Part shown: positions 24,359 through 32,922 of the stretch, piece after piece
How the letters are laid out: each line of letters starts with the position of its first letter
Numbering within the stretch: position 1 is the stretch's first letter
NCBI GenBank assembly: GCA_003156805.1
Contig: PMHV01000075.1
Location: forward strand, 9,819-66,944
Reading direction: 5' to 3'
Length of the DNA: 57,126 nucleotides
DNA from: Acidobacteriaceae bacterium
GTDB taxonomy: Bacteria; Acidobacteriota; Terriglobia; Terriglobales; Acidobacteriaceae
Notes under the pieces: model-generated
The model's database searches: none
Told to the model about the DNA's origin: nothing
Seen by the model: only the letters and a program-made list of their open reading frames with translations
Translations under genes and position numbers: made by a program

Positions 24359-24751
24359 CTAGCGGATAACGTGAATCGCAACGTCAAGGATCAGCTCTTT
24401 CCACGCACGGTCTGCTGTATAGATGGGAGCTTTGAGTGCAAGCCCGAGAGCCAGGCATGCACGATCTCCCAACGATAGTCCTCGCAGACGAGTTTGTGGC
24501 AGCAGCCAGCCGGCAATCTTCGCCTGCTCCGAATCGAAGTCCACGATTTCGGGGATGGGAGCAATCACAGCTTCCCATGCCTCTTCCAAAGCGATCCCTT
24601 GCCCAACCAGCTTGCCATAGGCCTCGGCTACATTCACCGCGCTCATCGTGGCGTTCTCCAGCAAATCAAGTCGCCGGGTGAATACCTCCGCACCCGGCTC
24701 CTCATGGAGAATGGCGAGAAGCGCAGAACTATCCAGCACAATTTTATTCAC
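24359..24751 (-). CDS. vapC: PIN-domain ribonuclease toxin (VapC family)
   Basis: A 130-aa protein from GTG 24751, overlapping the antitoxin stop by 8 bases (GTGAATAA). PIN acidic residues are visible in IVLDSSALLAIL, NVAEAYGKL, LSLGDRACLALG and YTADRAW. VapC toxins are Mg-dependent endoribonucleases, commonly cutting tRNA or rRNA and held inactive by VapB. It forms an operon with the AbrB-type antitoxin. All four acidic positions are present, so it is probably active. Confidence 0.9.
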   Translation of the reverse strand: MNKIVLDSSALLAILHEEPGAEVFTRRLDLLENATMSAVNVAEAYGKLVGQGIALEEAWEAVIAPIPEIVDFDSEQAKIAGWLLPQTRLRGLSLGDRACLALGLALKAPIYTADRAWKELILDVAIHVIR

Positions 24752-24998
24752 GCCGCCCGGCCTCACGGCGCTCGGCGATGAGCTCGTCCACCAGAGAGGT
24801 AGTCGGCGCTACATGAGCGCGCACCAGTTGCTGGGCTTTGGCCAGGCGCTGCCGCAGAGTGGTGATTCGCAATTCATCGTTTTCAACGCGCAGGACCAAA
24901 GTATCCCCGGACTTGATACCGAGTGCGCGGCGAAACGAGGCCGGGATTACAACTCGCCCGTTTTCATTGATACGAGTATGGCTTTCCTTCGCTTCCAT
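24744..24998 (-). CDS. vapB: AbrB/SpoVT-type antitoxin (VapB)
   Basis: An 84-aa protein. The swapped-hairpin DNA-binding domain reads RINENGRVVIPASFRRALGI then KSGDTLVLRVENDELRITTL. A helical C-terminus (LRQRLAKAQQLVRAHV...LVDELIAERREAGRRE) should wrap the toxin. ATG 24998 lies inside a near-perfect palindrome and just downstream of a promoter, so the gene is probably autorepressed and its mRNA nearly leaderless. It is co-transcribed with vapC. Confidence 0.9.
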   Translation of the reverse strand: MEAKESHTRINENGRVVIPASFRRALGIKSGDTLVLRVENDELRITTLRQRLAKAQQLVRAHVAPTTSLVDELIAERREAGRRE

Positions 24999-25020
24999 GA
25001 CATTCTATAGAATATGTCAT
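24997..25020. promoter_or_regulatory. Palindromic operator over the vapB start
   Basis: ATGACAT, ten bases, ATGTCAT, with a TCTATAGAAT core. It overlaps the vapB start codon and the -10 element. A second, looser inverted pair (ATGTCA/ATGACAT) lies at 25032-25056. This is the expected layout for VapBC autorepression. Confidence 0.65.
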
Positions 25021-25038
25021 TATCACATGATATGTCAA
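25009..25038 (-). promoter_or_regulatory. vapBC promoter
   Basis: Minus strand: TTGACA, an 18-nt spacer, TATTCT, placing the start at or next to the vapB ATG. Confidence 0.55.
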
Positions 25039-25080
25039 TTGCGCAGTAATGACATCCACAATGTGTCTTGAGAACGACCT

Positions 25081-25112
25081 CCTCCGTGTCTCTGTGCCTC
25101 TGGGGTGAAAAA
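25081..25112 (+). repeat. Dispersed CCGTGTCTCTGTG repeat, direct copy flanking vapBC
   Basis: CCTCCGTGTCTCTGTGCCTC then TGGGGTGAAA. Same orientation as the copy at 24301-24330, on the other side of the vapBC module. Confidence 0.85.
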
Positions 25113-25793
25113 TCATGTATTTCTCCCCAGCCTCAACTTCTTCCCCACTACCTCCATAATCTTCGCATGCGTCTGCGCGGGAGTGCCGCGGGCGTCGATC
25201 ACAACGACGCGCTGCGGTTCCCGCGCCGCAATGTCCCGATAGCCTTCGCGCACGCGGGCAAAAAAGGCGCGCGTCTCCTGCTCGAAACGGTTTTCGTCGC
25301 CATGAAGATGATGCCGGCTGCCGCGGGCGGCACGCTGGTTGCGGCGGCGCGCGCGGCTCACGCTCGCCGCCGGGTCGGAATCCAGCAGAAGAGTCAGATC
25401 CGGCTGCAAGCCTCCGCACAGCACGCGATGAAGATCGAGCACTGCTTCGCTGCCCAGCTTGCGCCCGCCGCCTTGATAAGCTTCGGTGGAATCGGTGAAG
25501 CGATCGCAGAGAACAATCTGTCCGTGATCGAGCGCCGGCTGAATCACTTCGGCAATGTGCTGCGCACGCGAAGCAAACATCAGAGCCATCTCCGCCAGCG
25601 GCGAGAGACCGTCGGTTGCCGAATCGAGCAACACGCGGCGTACCTTCTCGCCCGTCGGCGTTCCGCCCGGCTCGCGCGTTTCCACCACTTTGAATCCGGC
25701 CTCGTGCAGCGCCACCGCCAGCTTGCGCAGTTGCGTGCTCTTGCCAGTGCCGTCGAGTCCTTCGAAGGTAATGAATTTTCCCCGTCGCGACAT
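25113..25793 (-). CDS. tmk: Thymidylate kinase
   Basis: A 226-aa enzyme that phosphorylates dTMP to dTDP. Motifs: P-loop FEGLDGTGKST, REPGGTPTGEKVR, DRFTDSTEAYQGGGR (DRF dTMP-binding motif and following region), and a LID-like RARRRNQRAARG segment rich in Arg. The length is slightly above the usual ~210 because of this Arg-rich insertion. The start ATG 25793 encodes MSRRGKFITFEG. holB follows after the inserted VapBC module. Confidence 0.95.
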   Translation of the reverse strand: MSRRGKFITFEGLDGTGKSTQLRKLAVALHEAGFKVVETREPGGTPTGEKVRRVLLDSATDGLSPLAEMALMFASRAQHIAEVIQPALDHGQIVLCDRFTDSTEAYQGGGRKLGSEAVLDLHRVLCGGLQPDLTLLLDSDPAASVSRARRRNQRAARGSRHHLHGDENRFEQETRAFFARVREGYRDIAAREPQRVVVIDARGTPAQTHAKIMEVVGKKLRLGRNT

Positions 25794-26086
25794 TCTGCGG
25801 AATGATAGCAGCGTGCACGGCAGTGGGTCACTTTGCGGATACTTCGCGGCCTTTGCGGTTTAGAGCTTTTGACCGCAAAGAGCGCAAAGGATTCGTAAAA
25901 TTCGCAAAGACGTACTTTGCTCGACTCCGACTCCAAACTGACCCCACACGCGTGCGCGCTTCCCTGTACTGCCGCGCTCGCGGACTGCTATAGTCTTAAG
26001 TTCGCAAAGCGAAGTCGCGGTTCTGTGAACCGACAGAATCTGGTTTAACAGAATCTGGTTCGACGAACCCTCGAGGTCCAAACATC

Positions 26087-27952
26087 ATGAAACTCTCAAG
26101 ATTCTTGGGAGTAGTTTGCATTCTTGCTCTTTCGATTCTTAGCTGCGCCGCCACAACGCCAACCGTCACCATCGCGGTAGACGCCACTTCGGCTCCCCGC
26201 AAAATTTTTCACGCCGAGCTCAAGATTCCCGCCAGCGCCGGCGACTTCACGCTTTATTACCCGAAATGGATTCCCGGCGAGCACGCCCCCGATGGTCCCG
26301 TGATCGACCTGACCGGACTCAAGTTCACCGCCGGCGGCAAAATCCTGAAGTGGCGGCGCGACCTGCTCGATGGCTTCACCATTCATGTGGACGTTCCCGA
26401 AGGCGTAACTGAAATCGGCGCCGCGCTCGATTTTGTTTCTCCCGCAACCTTCGAAGGCGGATTCTCCGCAGGTTCTTCCGCCACCGACAAACTGGCCGTC
26501 ATCAGTTGGAACCAGGTGCTGCTCTATCCCAAGGGCTTCAACACCGACGATATAAACTACACCGCCAGCCTGCGGCTTCCCGAGGGATGGAAGTTCGGCA
26601 CCGCTTTGCCCATTGCAAACCAGAGCGGCAACAAGATTGATTTCGCCACCGCTTCTCTCACTACGCTGGTCGATTCGCCCGTGATTACCGGCGAATTCCT
26701 CAAAGTGGTGAAGCTCGCCGATGATCCTCTGACAGAGATGGACATCGCCGCCGACAGCGCCGCCGCCCTCGAGCCTCCGCAGGAGGTCTGGGACCGTTAC
26801 AAGAGCCTGGTCGAGCAGGCCAATAAACTTTTCGGCGCGCATCACTATCGCGACTACCACTTCCTCTACACCCTCAGCGATCACGTGGCCCACTTCGGCC
26901 TGGAGCATCACGAATCCGACGACAGCCGCGTCGACGAACGCGGCCTGATCGACGAGACCGAGCGCAAACTCGACGCCAGTTTGCTGCCCCACGAATACGT
27001 GCATTCGTGGAACGGAAAATATCGCCGCCCCTACGACCTCGCCACACCCGACTACGAGCAGCCTATGCAAGACGATCTGCTCTGGGTTTATGAAGGTCTC
27101 ACAGAATATCTCGGAACCGTGCTCACCGCCCGCAGCAGCTTGCTCACGGCCGAGCAATCGCGCGACGATCTGGCCATCACCGCCGCCATTCTCGACCACA
27201 CCCCCGGACGCGAATGGCGCAATCTGCAGGACACCGCCGACGCCGCGCCCCAACTTTATTTTTCTCCGCGGGCGTGGCGCTCCTGGCGGCGCAGCGTGGA
27301 CTTCTACGAAGAGGACACGCTCAACTGGCTGTGGGTCGATGTGATTATCCGTCAGCAAAGCAAAGGCAAGAAATCCCTGGACGATTTCTGCAAGCTCTTC
27401 CACGGTGCGCCCAGCACCGGACCCATGGTCAAGCCCTATACGTTCGATGACGTCGTCAATGCTCTGAATCAAATCGTCCCCTACGACTGGCACGGCTTTT
27501 GGACCGAGCGCCTCACCAATCACGGTCCCGGCGCTCCGCTGGGTGGCATTGAGGGCAGCGGATGGAAGCTGGTCTACGACGACACTCCTTCCGAGATGAT
27601 GCACGCCGAAGAGGGCGATGAACGCAGCCTGGACGCCAACTTCTCGGTTGGCCTCCAGCTCGGAAGCGAAGGCGCCGTGGTCGATACCGTGGAAGGCATG
27701 CTCGCCGCCAAAGCCGGAATTGGGCCGGGCATGAAAATCATTGCGGTCAACGGACGCAAATATTCGCCTGAGGTTCTCCGCGACGCGCTCAAAGCCGGCA
27801 AGAACACCAGCGAGCCTCTCGAACTTCTGGTGGAGAACACCGACTACTACAAGACTTACAAACTCGATTATCACGGCGGTGAGCGCTACCCTCACCTCGT
27901 GCGCGACGATTCCAAGCCCGACTTGCTGAGCGACATCTATAAGGCAAAATAA
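26087..27952 (+). CDS. M61-family glycyl-aminopeptidase-like metallopeptidase with PDZ domain
   Basis: A 621-aa exported protein. The signal ends with a lipobox-like SILSC. An M61 N-terminal beta domain follows (YYPKWIPGEHAPDGP). The gluzincin site is H302-EYVH306 with SWN. A downstream E in VYEGLTEYLG completes zinc binding. A PDZ domain lies at the C-terminus (GAVVDTVEGMLAAKAGIGPG then MKIIAVNGRKYSPE). Members release N-terminal Gly or Ala from peptides; the precise substrate here is unknown. A TATAGT -10-like hexamer with a TGC extension lies at 25989-25994. A repeated ACAGAATCTGGTT pair lies at 26034-26061, before the start. Confidence 0.92.
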   Translation: MKLSRFLGVVCILALSILSCAATTPTVTIAVDATSAPRKIFHAELKIPASAGDFTLYYPKWIPGEHAPDGPVIDLTGLKFTAGGKILKWRRDLLDGFTIHVDVPEGVTEIGAALDFVSPATFEGGFSAGSSATDKLAVISWNQVLLYPKGFNTDDINYTASLRLPEGWKFGTALPIANQSGNKIDFATASLTTLVDSPVITGEFLKVVKLADDPLTEMDIAADSAAALEPPQEVWDRYKSLVEQANKLFGAHHYRDYHFLYTLSDHVAHFGLEHHESDDSRVDERGLIDETERKLDASLLPHEYVHSWNGKYRRPYDLATPDYEQPMQDDLLWVYEGLTEYLGTVLTARSSLLTAEQSRDDLAITAAILDHTPGREWRNLQDTADAAPQLYFSPRAWRSWRRSVDFYEEDTLNWLWVDVIIRQQSKGKKSLDDFCKLFHGAPSTGPMVKPYTFDDVVNALNQIVPYDWHGFWTERLTNHGPGAPLGGIEGSGWKLVYDDTPSEMMHAEEGDERSLDANFSVGLQLGSEGAVVDTVEGMLAAKAGIGPGMKIIAVNGRKYSPEVLRDALKAGKNTSEPLELLVENTDYYKTYKLDYHGGERYPHLVRDDSKPDLLSDIYKAK

Positions 27953-28029
27953 GTTTGCAACGTCCCGGCTGAAACGGATTGTCTCTAAACTGTGTTGTCT
28001 TGGACGGTCTTGGGAGGAGATGTCCCACG

Positions 28030-30243
28030 ATGAGCTTCCACCGGAGGATGCGGTTTCCCGCCATCGCCCTGTCGGGCATTATTCTTGCGCCGAGCTTGCC
28101 GCTCAGCGCCCAGACTTCCATCCAGGGCTTCACTCCCGCCACTGCCGCCCGCGAAGCCGAAATCGAGAGCAAGTTCAAAGCCATTCCCTCGCCCGACGAA
28201 GAACGCCGCCAGCATCGCGTTTTCACTTCCGAGCCGCACGTGGCCGGCTCGCCGCGCAACAACGAACTGGCCCGCTACATTGCCGACGAGTGGCGGCAGG
28301 AGGGTCTCGAAGACGTCATCATCCGCCGCTACGATGTTTACGGCACCAACCCCAAAAGCACCTTTCTTGAAATGGTAGCGCCCGTGCATTACCGCGCCAC
28401 GCTGCGCGAAGCGCCCGTGCCCGGCGACCCCGACATGAAGAACAAGAGCATCAGCTCCGCCTGGAGCGGCATGTCCGCCTCGGGTGAAGTCACCGCTCCG
28501 CTCGTCTACGCTCACAGCGGCAATCCCGAGGATTACGATCTGCTGCGCAAGCAGGGCATCGACGTGAAGGGCAAAGTCGTTCTGGTGCGCTATTCAAATC
28601 CTTACAGCTATCGCGGATTCAAAGCGCTCACCGCCGAGCGCGAAGGCGCAGCCGCAATTCTCATCTACAGCGATCCCGCCGAAGATGGATTCAAGAAAGG
28701 CCAGGTCGTTCCCAAAGGTCCGTGGGGCCCGGAGTATCACATTCAGCGCGGCGCAATCACTTACGATTTTATGGTGCCCGGCGATCCGCTCACTCCCGGA
28801 TGGGCCTCAGTTCCCGGCGCCAAACGCATTCCCGTTGAGCAGGCGGTGTCGATTCCGAAAATCATGGCGCTGCCGCTCTCCTGGCACGATGCCAAGCCGC
28901 TGCTCGCTCACATGGACGGCCCGCTTGCTCCCGCCGGCTGGCAGGGCGGACTGCCCATCAAATATCATCTCGGTGGCCAGCGCGTGCGCGTCCACGTGAA
29001 GATTGAAATGGACACCTCCACTCAGCCTTACTTCGTGGTCGAGGGCCGCATTCGGGGCGCGGAGTTGCCCAATGAATGGATCGTCGTCGGCAACCATCGC
29101 GATGCCTGGGTGTTCGGCGGCGTCGACCCCAGCAGCGGAACCGCATCGCTGATGGAACTCACTCGCGCCCTGGGAAAAATGGCGAAGCTAGGCACGCGCC
29201 CGCGCCGCACCATTGTCTTCTGCAGTTGGGACGGCGAAGAAGTCGGCCTCACCGGTTCCACCGAATGGGGAGAGCAGTTCGCCGACGAACTGCGCAGCAA
29301 AGCCGTCGCCTACATTAACGTCGATTCTTCCACGTCAGGGCCCACTTTTCACGGCAGCGCGGTCGCATCGGTCGCTCCCATGCTGGTCGAAACCACCCGC
29401 AGCTTGCAGGATCCCTCCGGCAAATCTCTCTATGAAGCGTGGAAGGAATCCGCTACGCGCGAACGCCGCGAATCGCAGCAATCGCAGACGCAGATGGGAG
29501 ACGCCGCCAGCGCAACCGTCGCCGACGCAAACGTCACTGATGCACAGCTGGCCAACACCCGCATCGGCAGCGGCTCCGACCACACCGTCTTTCTCAATTT
29601 TGTCGGCATGCCGGTTTTCGAGTTGCAGTTCGACGGTCCCTACGGCGTTTACCACTCCGCGTACGACGATTATTTCTGGATGAACCACTTCGGCGATCCC
29701 GGCTACCGCTATCACACTTTGATGTCGCAGTTGTGGGGAGTGCTGGCCCTGCGCCTCGCCAACGCCGATCTTCTACCCTTCGACTTCGCCAGCTACGCCG
29801 ATAACATTCGCCAGTTCGTGAATGAGATGTCCAAGGGTAAAGACACAAGCCAACTCGACCTCAAACCCATCCTAGACGGTATCGACCAATTCGAAGCCGC
29901 AGGCCAGCGCCTGAACGAATCGATGACCCACGCGCTAGCCTCCAGCACGCTCGATCCCAAAACGGCCGACGCCATCAATCACGGCATGATGCAAGTGGAA
30001 CGAAACTGGCTGAATCCCGATGGCATTCCCGGCCGCCCCTGGTTCAAACACATCCTCTACGGCTGCCGCTTCACCTACGCTCACCTGGAGCTGCCCGGCC
30101 TGACCGAAGCGGTAGAGAAACAGGACTGGGCAACCGCCAAACAGCAGGCAGAAATTTTGCAGCAAGCGCTGGCCAACAATACCAAGCTGGTAGATCAGCT
30201 AGCCTCAAGCCTGAACGGCGAGACAGCCGAGGCGGGAAAGTAA
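28030..30243 (+). CDS. M28-family peptidase, glutamate carboxypeptidase II (PSMA)-like
   Basis: A 737-aa exported protein from ATG 28030, with GGAGGAG upstream (the frame extends to 27979). Signal peptide FPAIALSGIILAPSLPLSA. A PA domain is visible (KGKVVLVRYSNPYSYRGFKA). The M28 zinc residues are in GNHRDAWVFGGVDPSSG, WDGEEVGLTGS, NVDSST and YHSAYDDYFW. A transferrin-receptor-like dimerisation domain ends the protein. The domain order matches PSMA-type carboxypeptidases, which remove C-terminal residues from peptides. It lies 78 bases behind the M61 gene on the same strand, so the two likely form an exported peptide-degradation pair. Confidence 0.93.
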   Translation: MSFHRRMRFPAIALSGIILAPSLPLSAQTSIQGFTPATAAREAEIESKFKAIPSPDEERRQHRVFTSEPHVAGSPRNNELARYIADEWRQEGLEDVIIRRYDVYGTNPKSTFLEMVAPVHYRATLREAPVPGDPDMKNKSISSAWSGMSASGEVTAPLVYAHSGNPEDYDLLRKQGIDVKGKVVLVRYSNPYSYRGFKALTAEREGAAAILIYSDPAEDGFKKGQVVPKGPWGPEYHIQRGAITYDFMVPGDPLTPGWASVPGAKRIPVEQAVSIPKIMALPLSWHDAKPLLAHMDGPLAPAGWQGGLPIKYHLGGQRVRVHVKIEMDTSTQPYFVVEGRIRGAELPNEWIVVGNHRDAWVFGGVDPSSGTASLMELTRALGKMAKLGTRPRRTIVFCSWDGEEVGLTGSTEWGEQFADELRSKAVAYINVDSSTSGPTFHGSAVASVAPMLVETTRSLQDPSGKSLYEAWKESATRERRESQQSQTQMGDAASATVADANVTDAQLANTRIGSGSDHTVFLNFVGMPVFELQFDGPYGVYHSAYDDYFWMNHFGDPGYRYHTLMSQLWGVLALRLANADLLPFDFASYADNIRQFVNEMSKGKDTSQLDLKPILDGIDQFEAAGQRLNESMTHALASSTLDPKTADAINHGMMQVERNWLNPDGIPGRPWFKHILYGCRFTYAHLELPGLTEAVEKQDWATAKQQAEILQQALANNTKLVDQLASSLNGETAEAGK

Positions 30244-30404
30244 GTTCTGAACGAACGATTTTGGGTGGCGCAGCGGTTCAGGGCGGCGATTGAGCGCCCT
30301 CTCCTCAGCCTCTGTCATTCCGAGCCACTCGGAGCCGTGAAACCGGCGAGGGTGAGCGACGAATCTGTTTCTCAGCGCCGCGATGCCTCCCGCACAATCC
30401 TCGG

Positions 30405-30725
30405 CTATTCGGCCGATCTTTTCTGCCGCTCCTGTTCCAGAAGTGACAGCATCTGCCTGCAATGGTCCGAAACAATCTCTCCACATTCGAGGCAGTTGGA
30501 GGCGTCTGTCCGGGCGTGCGGCCCTTCGCACTCCAAAATGTAGGTCGTCACTCCGATTGGGTAACCGTCCACGCCGCCACACGTCAGTCGAGCATGGAGC
30601 TGTTGGGCTTCCTCGCGCGTCAGGTTGTGAGCGACAACCGCAGGCAAGGTGGGGGCCGGACCCGGAGACACAGTAAGATCCTGGCCCACCAAAACCACCC
30701 ACCGTTTCCCGAAATGGTCGCTCAC
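30405..30725 (-). CDS. Hypothetical protein with C-terminal CxxC/His cluster
   Basis: A 106-aa protein from GTG 30725, which overlaps the stop of the upstream membrane gene by four bases (GTGA), with GGAGG nine bases upstream. Sequence features: VSDHFGKRWVVLVGQDLTVS, then AHNLTREEAQQLHARLTCGG, VTTYILECEGPH and CLECGEIVSDHCRQMLSLLE. The Cys/His spacing could bind zinc. The family is not recognised. Translational coupling makes a functional link with the membrane partner likely. Confidence 0.6.
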   Translation of the reverse strand: MSDHFGKRWVVLVGQDLTVSPGPAPTLPAVVAHNLTREEAQQLHARLTCGGVDGYPIGVTTYILECEGPHARTDASNCLECGEIVSDHCRQMLSLLEQERQKRSAE

Positions 30726-31324
30726 GCTGTGAGCCTCCAAACGAGCTCGGAGAAAACGAGCCAAAGCATCAGCGACACGGTTCCGTCGAGGAACAGGCCG
30801 CGAGTGAACCCGGCAAGGGACGGGTATCCCTCGGCAAGCCGCCTCCAACGCTCACCTCCGCCCCAGAACCCGACGTACACAGACATGGCTGCGAGCGGAA
30901 TAAGGAGGCAGATCCCGGCGAGAAAAATGTCCTCTACTGCCGCTGTGAGCATCGGGTGGGCTGATTCAAGTCTCCCGAATGGCGAATTCCGTTGGTCGGC
31001 AAGTGGACGGTGAGGAACAACTGCGAGGAGCACACCAGCCAAAACCACAAGGACAGCCTGGCCACCAAAAAGCACCGGGGACACATCCTCCCTCCCGTGC
31101 CTTTCCGCCGCACGAAAGATTGCCAGCATGGGGAGAATTACTACGCTGGTCCGGAGGACATGTTGCCATTCACTCGGATTGAATACGCAGCAAAGCGCTA
31201 CCAGCGCACCAAAAAGGAGCGCCAATTTAACCACGTCCTTGACCGCATCGAGCAGTCGATTGGTATCGGAAGCTCTGGCCTCTGGCACGCTCAAGCATTT
31301 GCCCTCGCGGACGGCTATTATCAT
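30722..31324 (-). CDS. Multi-pass membrane protein, unknown
   Basis: A 200-aa protein from ATG 31324 (the frame is open to 31381). A soluble N-terminal ~25 residues (MIIAVREGKCLSVPEARA) precede about five hydrophobic segments: LALLFGALVALCCVF, TSVVILPMLAIF, QAVLVVLAGVLLAVV, IFLAGICLLIPLAAMSVYVG and TVSLMLWLVFSELVW. No family is recognised. Its stop overlaps the start of the downstream CxxC protein (GTGA). Confidence 0.6.
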   Translation of the reverse strand: MIIAVREGKCLSVPEARASDTNRLLDAVKDVVKLALLFGALVALCCVFNPSEWQHVLRTSVVILPMLAIFRAAERHGREDVSPVLFGGQAVLVVLAGVLLAVVPHRPLADQRNSPFGRLESAHPMLTAAVEDIFLAGICLLIPLAAMSVYVGFWGGGERWRRLAEGYPSLAGFTRGLFLDGTVSLMLWLVFSELVWRLTA

Positions 31325-31407
31325 AGTGCAAGATAGCCACGGCGGACGTATCGTCGGCAGTGGGCCGCCTTGAAGAAGCAAGGTAACCTAATAAGGAGAG
31401 AAGATCG

Positions 31408-31677
31408 ATGGCTGACAACCGTCAGATGAGCCATAAGACCTGGGAGCGAATTGATGCGATCCTCTGGAAAATTATGCATAGGGCAGAAGCAGCAAGAGAC
31501 CACGAAACGGTCCGCGATGCCGACGCAGCAATCGCCCTCCTTCGCAATCTGAGCATGGAAAGACACATGGAGGACGAGAAGTTCCTTGAGGTGGCCGAGC
31601 GCTTCCGCGCCGCCAGCGATCCCGAGCAGGTCAAGCAGTTGGGCAACGAGTTGGGGCGCTTCGTCTTTGGCGAATGA
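31408..31677 (+). CDS. Small helical hypothetical protein
   Basis: An 89-aa protein. ATG 31408 has AAGGAGAGAAG in good position. Sequence: MADNRQMSHKTWERIDAILW, then KIMHRAEAARDHETVRDADA, RNLSMERHMEDEKFLEVAER and FRAASDPEQVKQLGNELGRF. It is predicted almost entirely helical, charged and soluble. No family is recognised. It is divergent from the membrane gene pair and convergent with the second VapC. Confidence 0.55.
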   Translation: MADNRQMSHKTWERIDAILWKIMHRAEAARDHETVRDADAAIALLRNLSMERHMEDEKFLEVAERFRAASDPEQVKQLGNELGRFVFGE

Positions 31678-31698
31678 TACCGGTGAATAATGCCTCAC

Positions 31699-32106
31699 CT
31701 ACACCGAAGGTTGCACCACCTGCAGCCCAAGCACTTCCTCAAAACAATCGAAGTCGTGGTCCCGGTGCAGCAGTTCGTGCTTGGCCTGCAAACAAAAAGT
31801 AGCAATCAGGCAATCGATCGTCTTGCGGACGGTATAGCCACGCGACCGCAAGTCCCGGTAGTTCTGGGCAGCGGCGACGGCCAGGCTGCTCCCGCCAGTT
31901 TGAAAAACCTGAAACCTCAGGAGTTCGGCCCGCACTCGCGCGAACTCGCCCTGGTTTCGAATCCCCTGCAACACTTCGCAAAGAATGAGATCGGTCAGCC
32001 CAAGCCGCTGCTGATTCAGTTGTCCATCGAGCCAACGTGTTTCCGGGGTTTCAATCCCGCGCAGATAATCGATCCACACCGTCGTGTCGATGATGACCAT
32101 CGCCAA
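31699..32106 (-). CDS. vapC: PIN-domain ribonuclease toxin (VapC family), second copy
   Basis: A 135-aa protein. The PIN acidic residues lie in VIIDTTVWIDYLRG, LILCEVLQGI, KTIDCLIATFC and HRDHDFDCF. All are present, so an active nuclease is likely. ATG 32106 or ATG 32100 could start it. The antitoxin gene ends 12 bases upstream. It differs from the first VapC in sequence and belongs with an unrelated antitoxin type. Confidence 0.88.
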   Translation of the reverse strand: MAMVIIDTTVWIDYLRGIETPETRWLDGQLNQQRLGLTDLILCEVLQGIRNQGEFARVRAELLRFQVFQTGGSSLAVAAAQNYRDLRSRGYTVRKTIDCLIATFCLQAKHELLHRDHDFDCFEEVLGLQVVQPSV

Positions 32107-32118
32107 CTCTGAAGAGCG

Positions 32119-32322
32119 CTACTCCTGAACGCGGCCCAGGCGTGACTGGTCAAGATCGCCCTCCCAGCGCACTTTTCCTCGCAACTGCCGGATAGAGACT
32201 TGGGCATGGGTCTCCGCCAGCAGGCGCAAGCCTGCTTCCACCGCAGCCTTCTTGGTACGGGCGCCACTGCGCCGCATTGCCTGGCGCATCAAGCGGTCAT
32301 CGATCTCGATATTTGTTCGCAC
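32119..32322 (-). CDS. vapB: VapB-type antitoxin
   Basis: A 67-aa protein from GTG 32322. It reads VRTNIEIDDRLMRQAMRRSG, then KKAAVEAGLRLLAETHAQ and IRQLRGKVRWEGDLDQSR. The TNIEIDD.L...A.....RTK..AVE.ALR pattern is the common VapB form with a short N-terminal beta strand and two helices. The C-terminal LRGKVRWEGDL should contact VapC. The frame opens with TTG at 32361, but the GTG fits the family length better. A promoter lies at 32368-32396. Confidence 0.85.
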   Translation of the reverse strand: MRTNIEIDDRLMRQAMRRSGARTKKAAVEAGLRLLAETHAQVSIRQLRGKVRWEGDLDQSRLGRVQE

Positions 32323-32367
32323 CGCACGACTCCACAAGTGAAATATTGAAAGAAACTTCAATGTGTA

Positions 32368-32396
32368 AATATCTCACATTTATGTGTATCAGACAA
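32368..32396 (-). promoter_or_regulatory. Promoter of the second vapBC operon
   Basis: Minus strand: TTGTCT, a 17-nt spacer, GATATT. The spacer and flank contain TGTGTAAAT and ACATTTATGTGT half-sites that could form the autoregulatory operator. Confidence 0.45.
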
Positions 32397-32922
32397 GCAA
32401 ACTTGGGAAGGGCAGCCGTCAGCTTTCCAAGACCCGGAGGCCTTGTCAGGCCAAACTGGGGCCATTCAGCTAAGTCCCAGGTCAGAGGTTTGCTACACAA
32501 GCGCATAGCACGTCGGTCGGACAATCCCAAGTCACAGGCCGCCACTTCTCCACGCCGCATCCCTAATTGTGACATCTAACCTTGCTATCCACAGCCCCAC
32601 CACGCGACTATGGAAGCGATGGCTATCTATCTCGCCATGTGATGCCAGTGATGCATCACAGCGCAACTGAGATGACCCAGAACGAACCAGAATACGGCCC
32701 AGAGAACCGCCTTGAGTGTTGGATTCATGCGGCAAGATTAATGGAGGGGATGGGTGTGTCAAGCGAAAATCCGCACCTAAGTCCTTGAAGCGCAAGATTT
32801 TGCCTGTAAGTGATTGATACCAATCGATCAAATCGCATTTTCGCGCTAAGTCGTTGATTCTAATATGCCGGGGGGTATACGGGTATACCTCAATTGGCTG
32901 CGGGTGCCATTTCGGGAAGACT
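32397..32922. other. Mostly non-coding stretch between the second vapBC and rnhB
   Basis: A long minus-strand frame (32532-33062) overlaps rnhB and has no protein-like character. What stands out is one 33-codon membrane-type ORF (listed separately) with a promoter-like TTGACA-17-AATCTT at 32734-32762. A GTATAC-GG-GTATAC inverted repeat lies at 32876-32889. Confidence 0.5.
32627..32728 (-). CDS. Candidate 33-aa membrane microprotein
   Basis: ATG 32728 to TAG 32627 encodes MNPTLKAVLWAVFWFVLGHL followed by SCAVMHHWHHMAR. It has one hydrophobic helix and a His-rich tail (MHHWHH) that could bind metal or haem. A TTGACA-17-AATCTT promoter-like pair ends 6 bases upstream, so translation would have to be leaderless; no ribosome site is present. 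It is too short to be certain. Confidence 0.3.
   Translation of the reverse strand: MNPTLKAVLWAVFWFVLGHLSCAVMHHWHHMAR

Noticed and set aside
26096-27895. 599-codon frame opposite the M61 peptidase
   Set aside because: Shadow of the peptidase gene, which has the HEYVH site.
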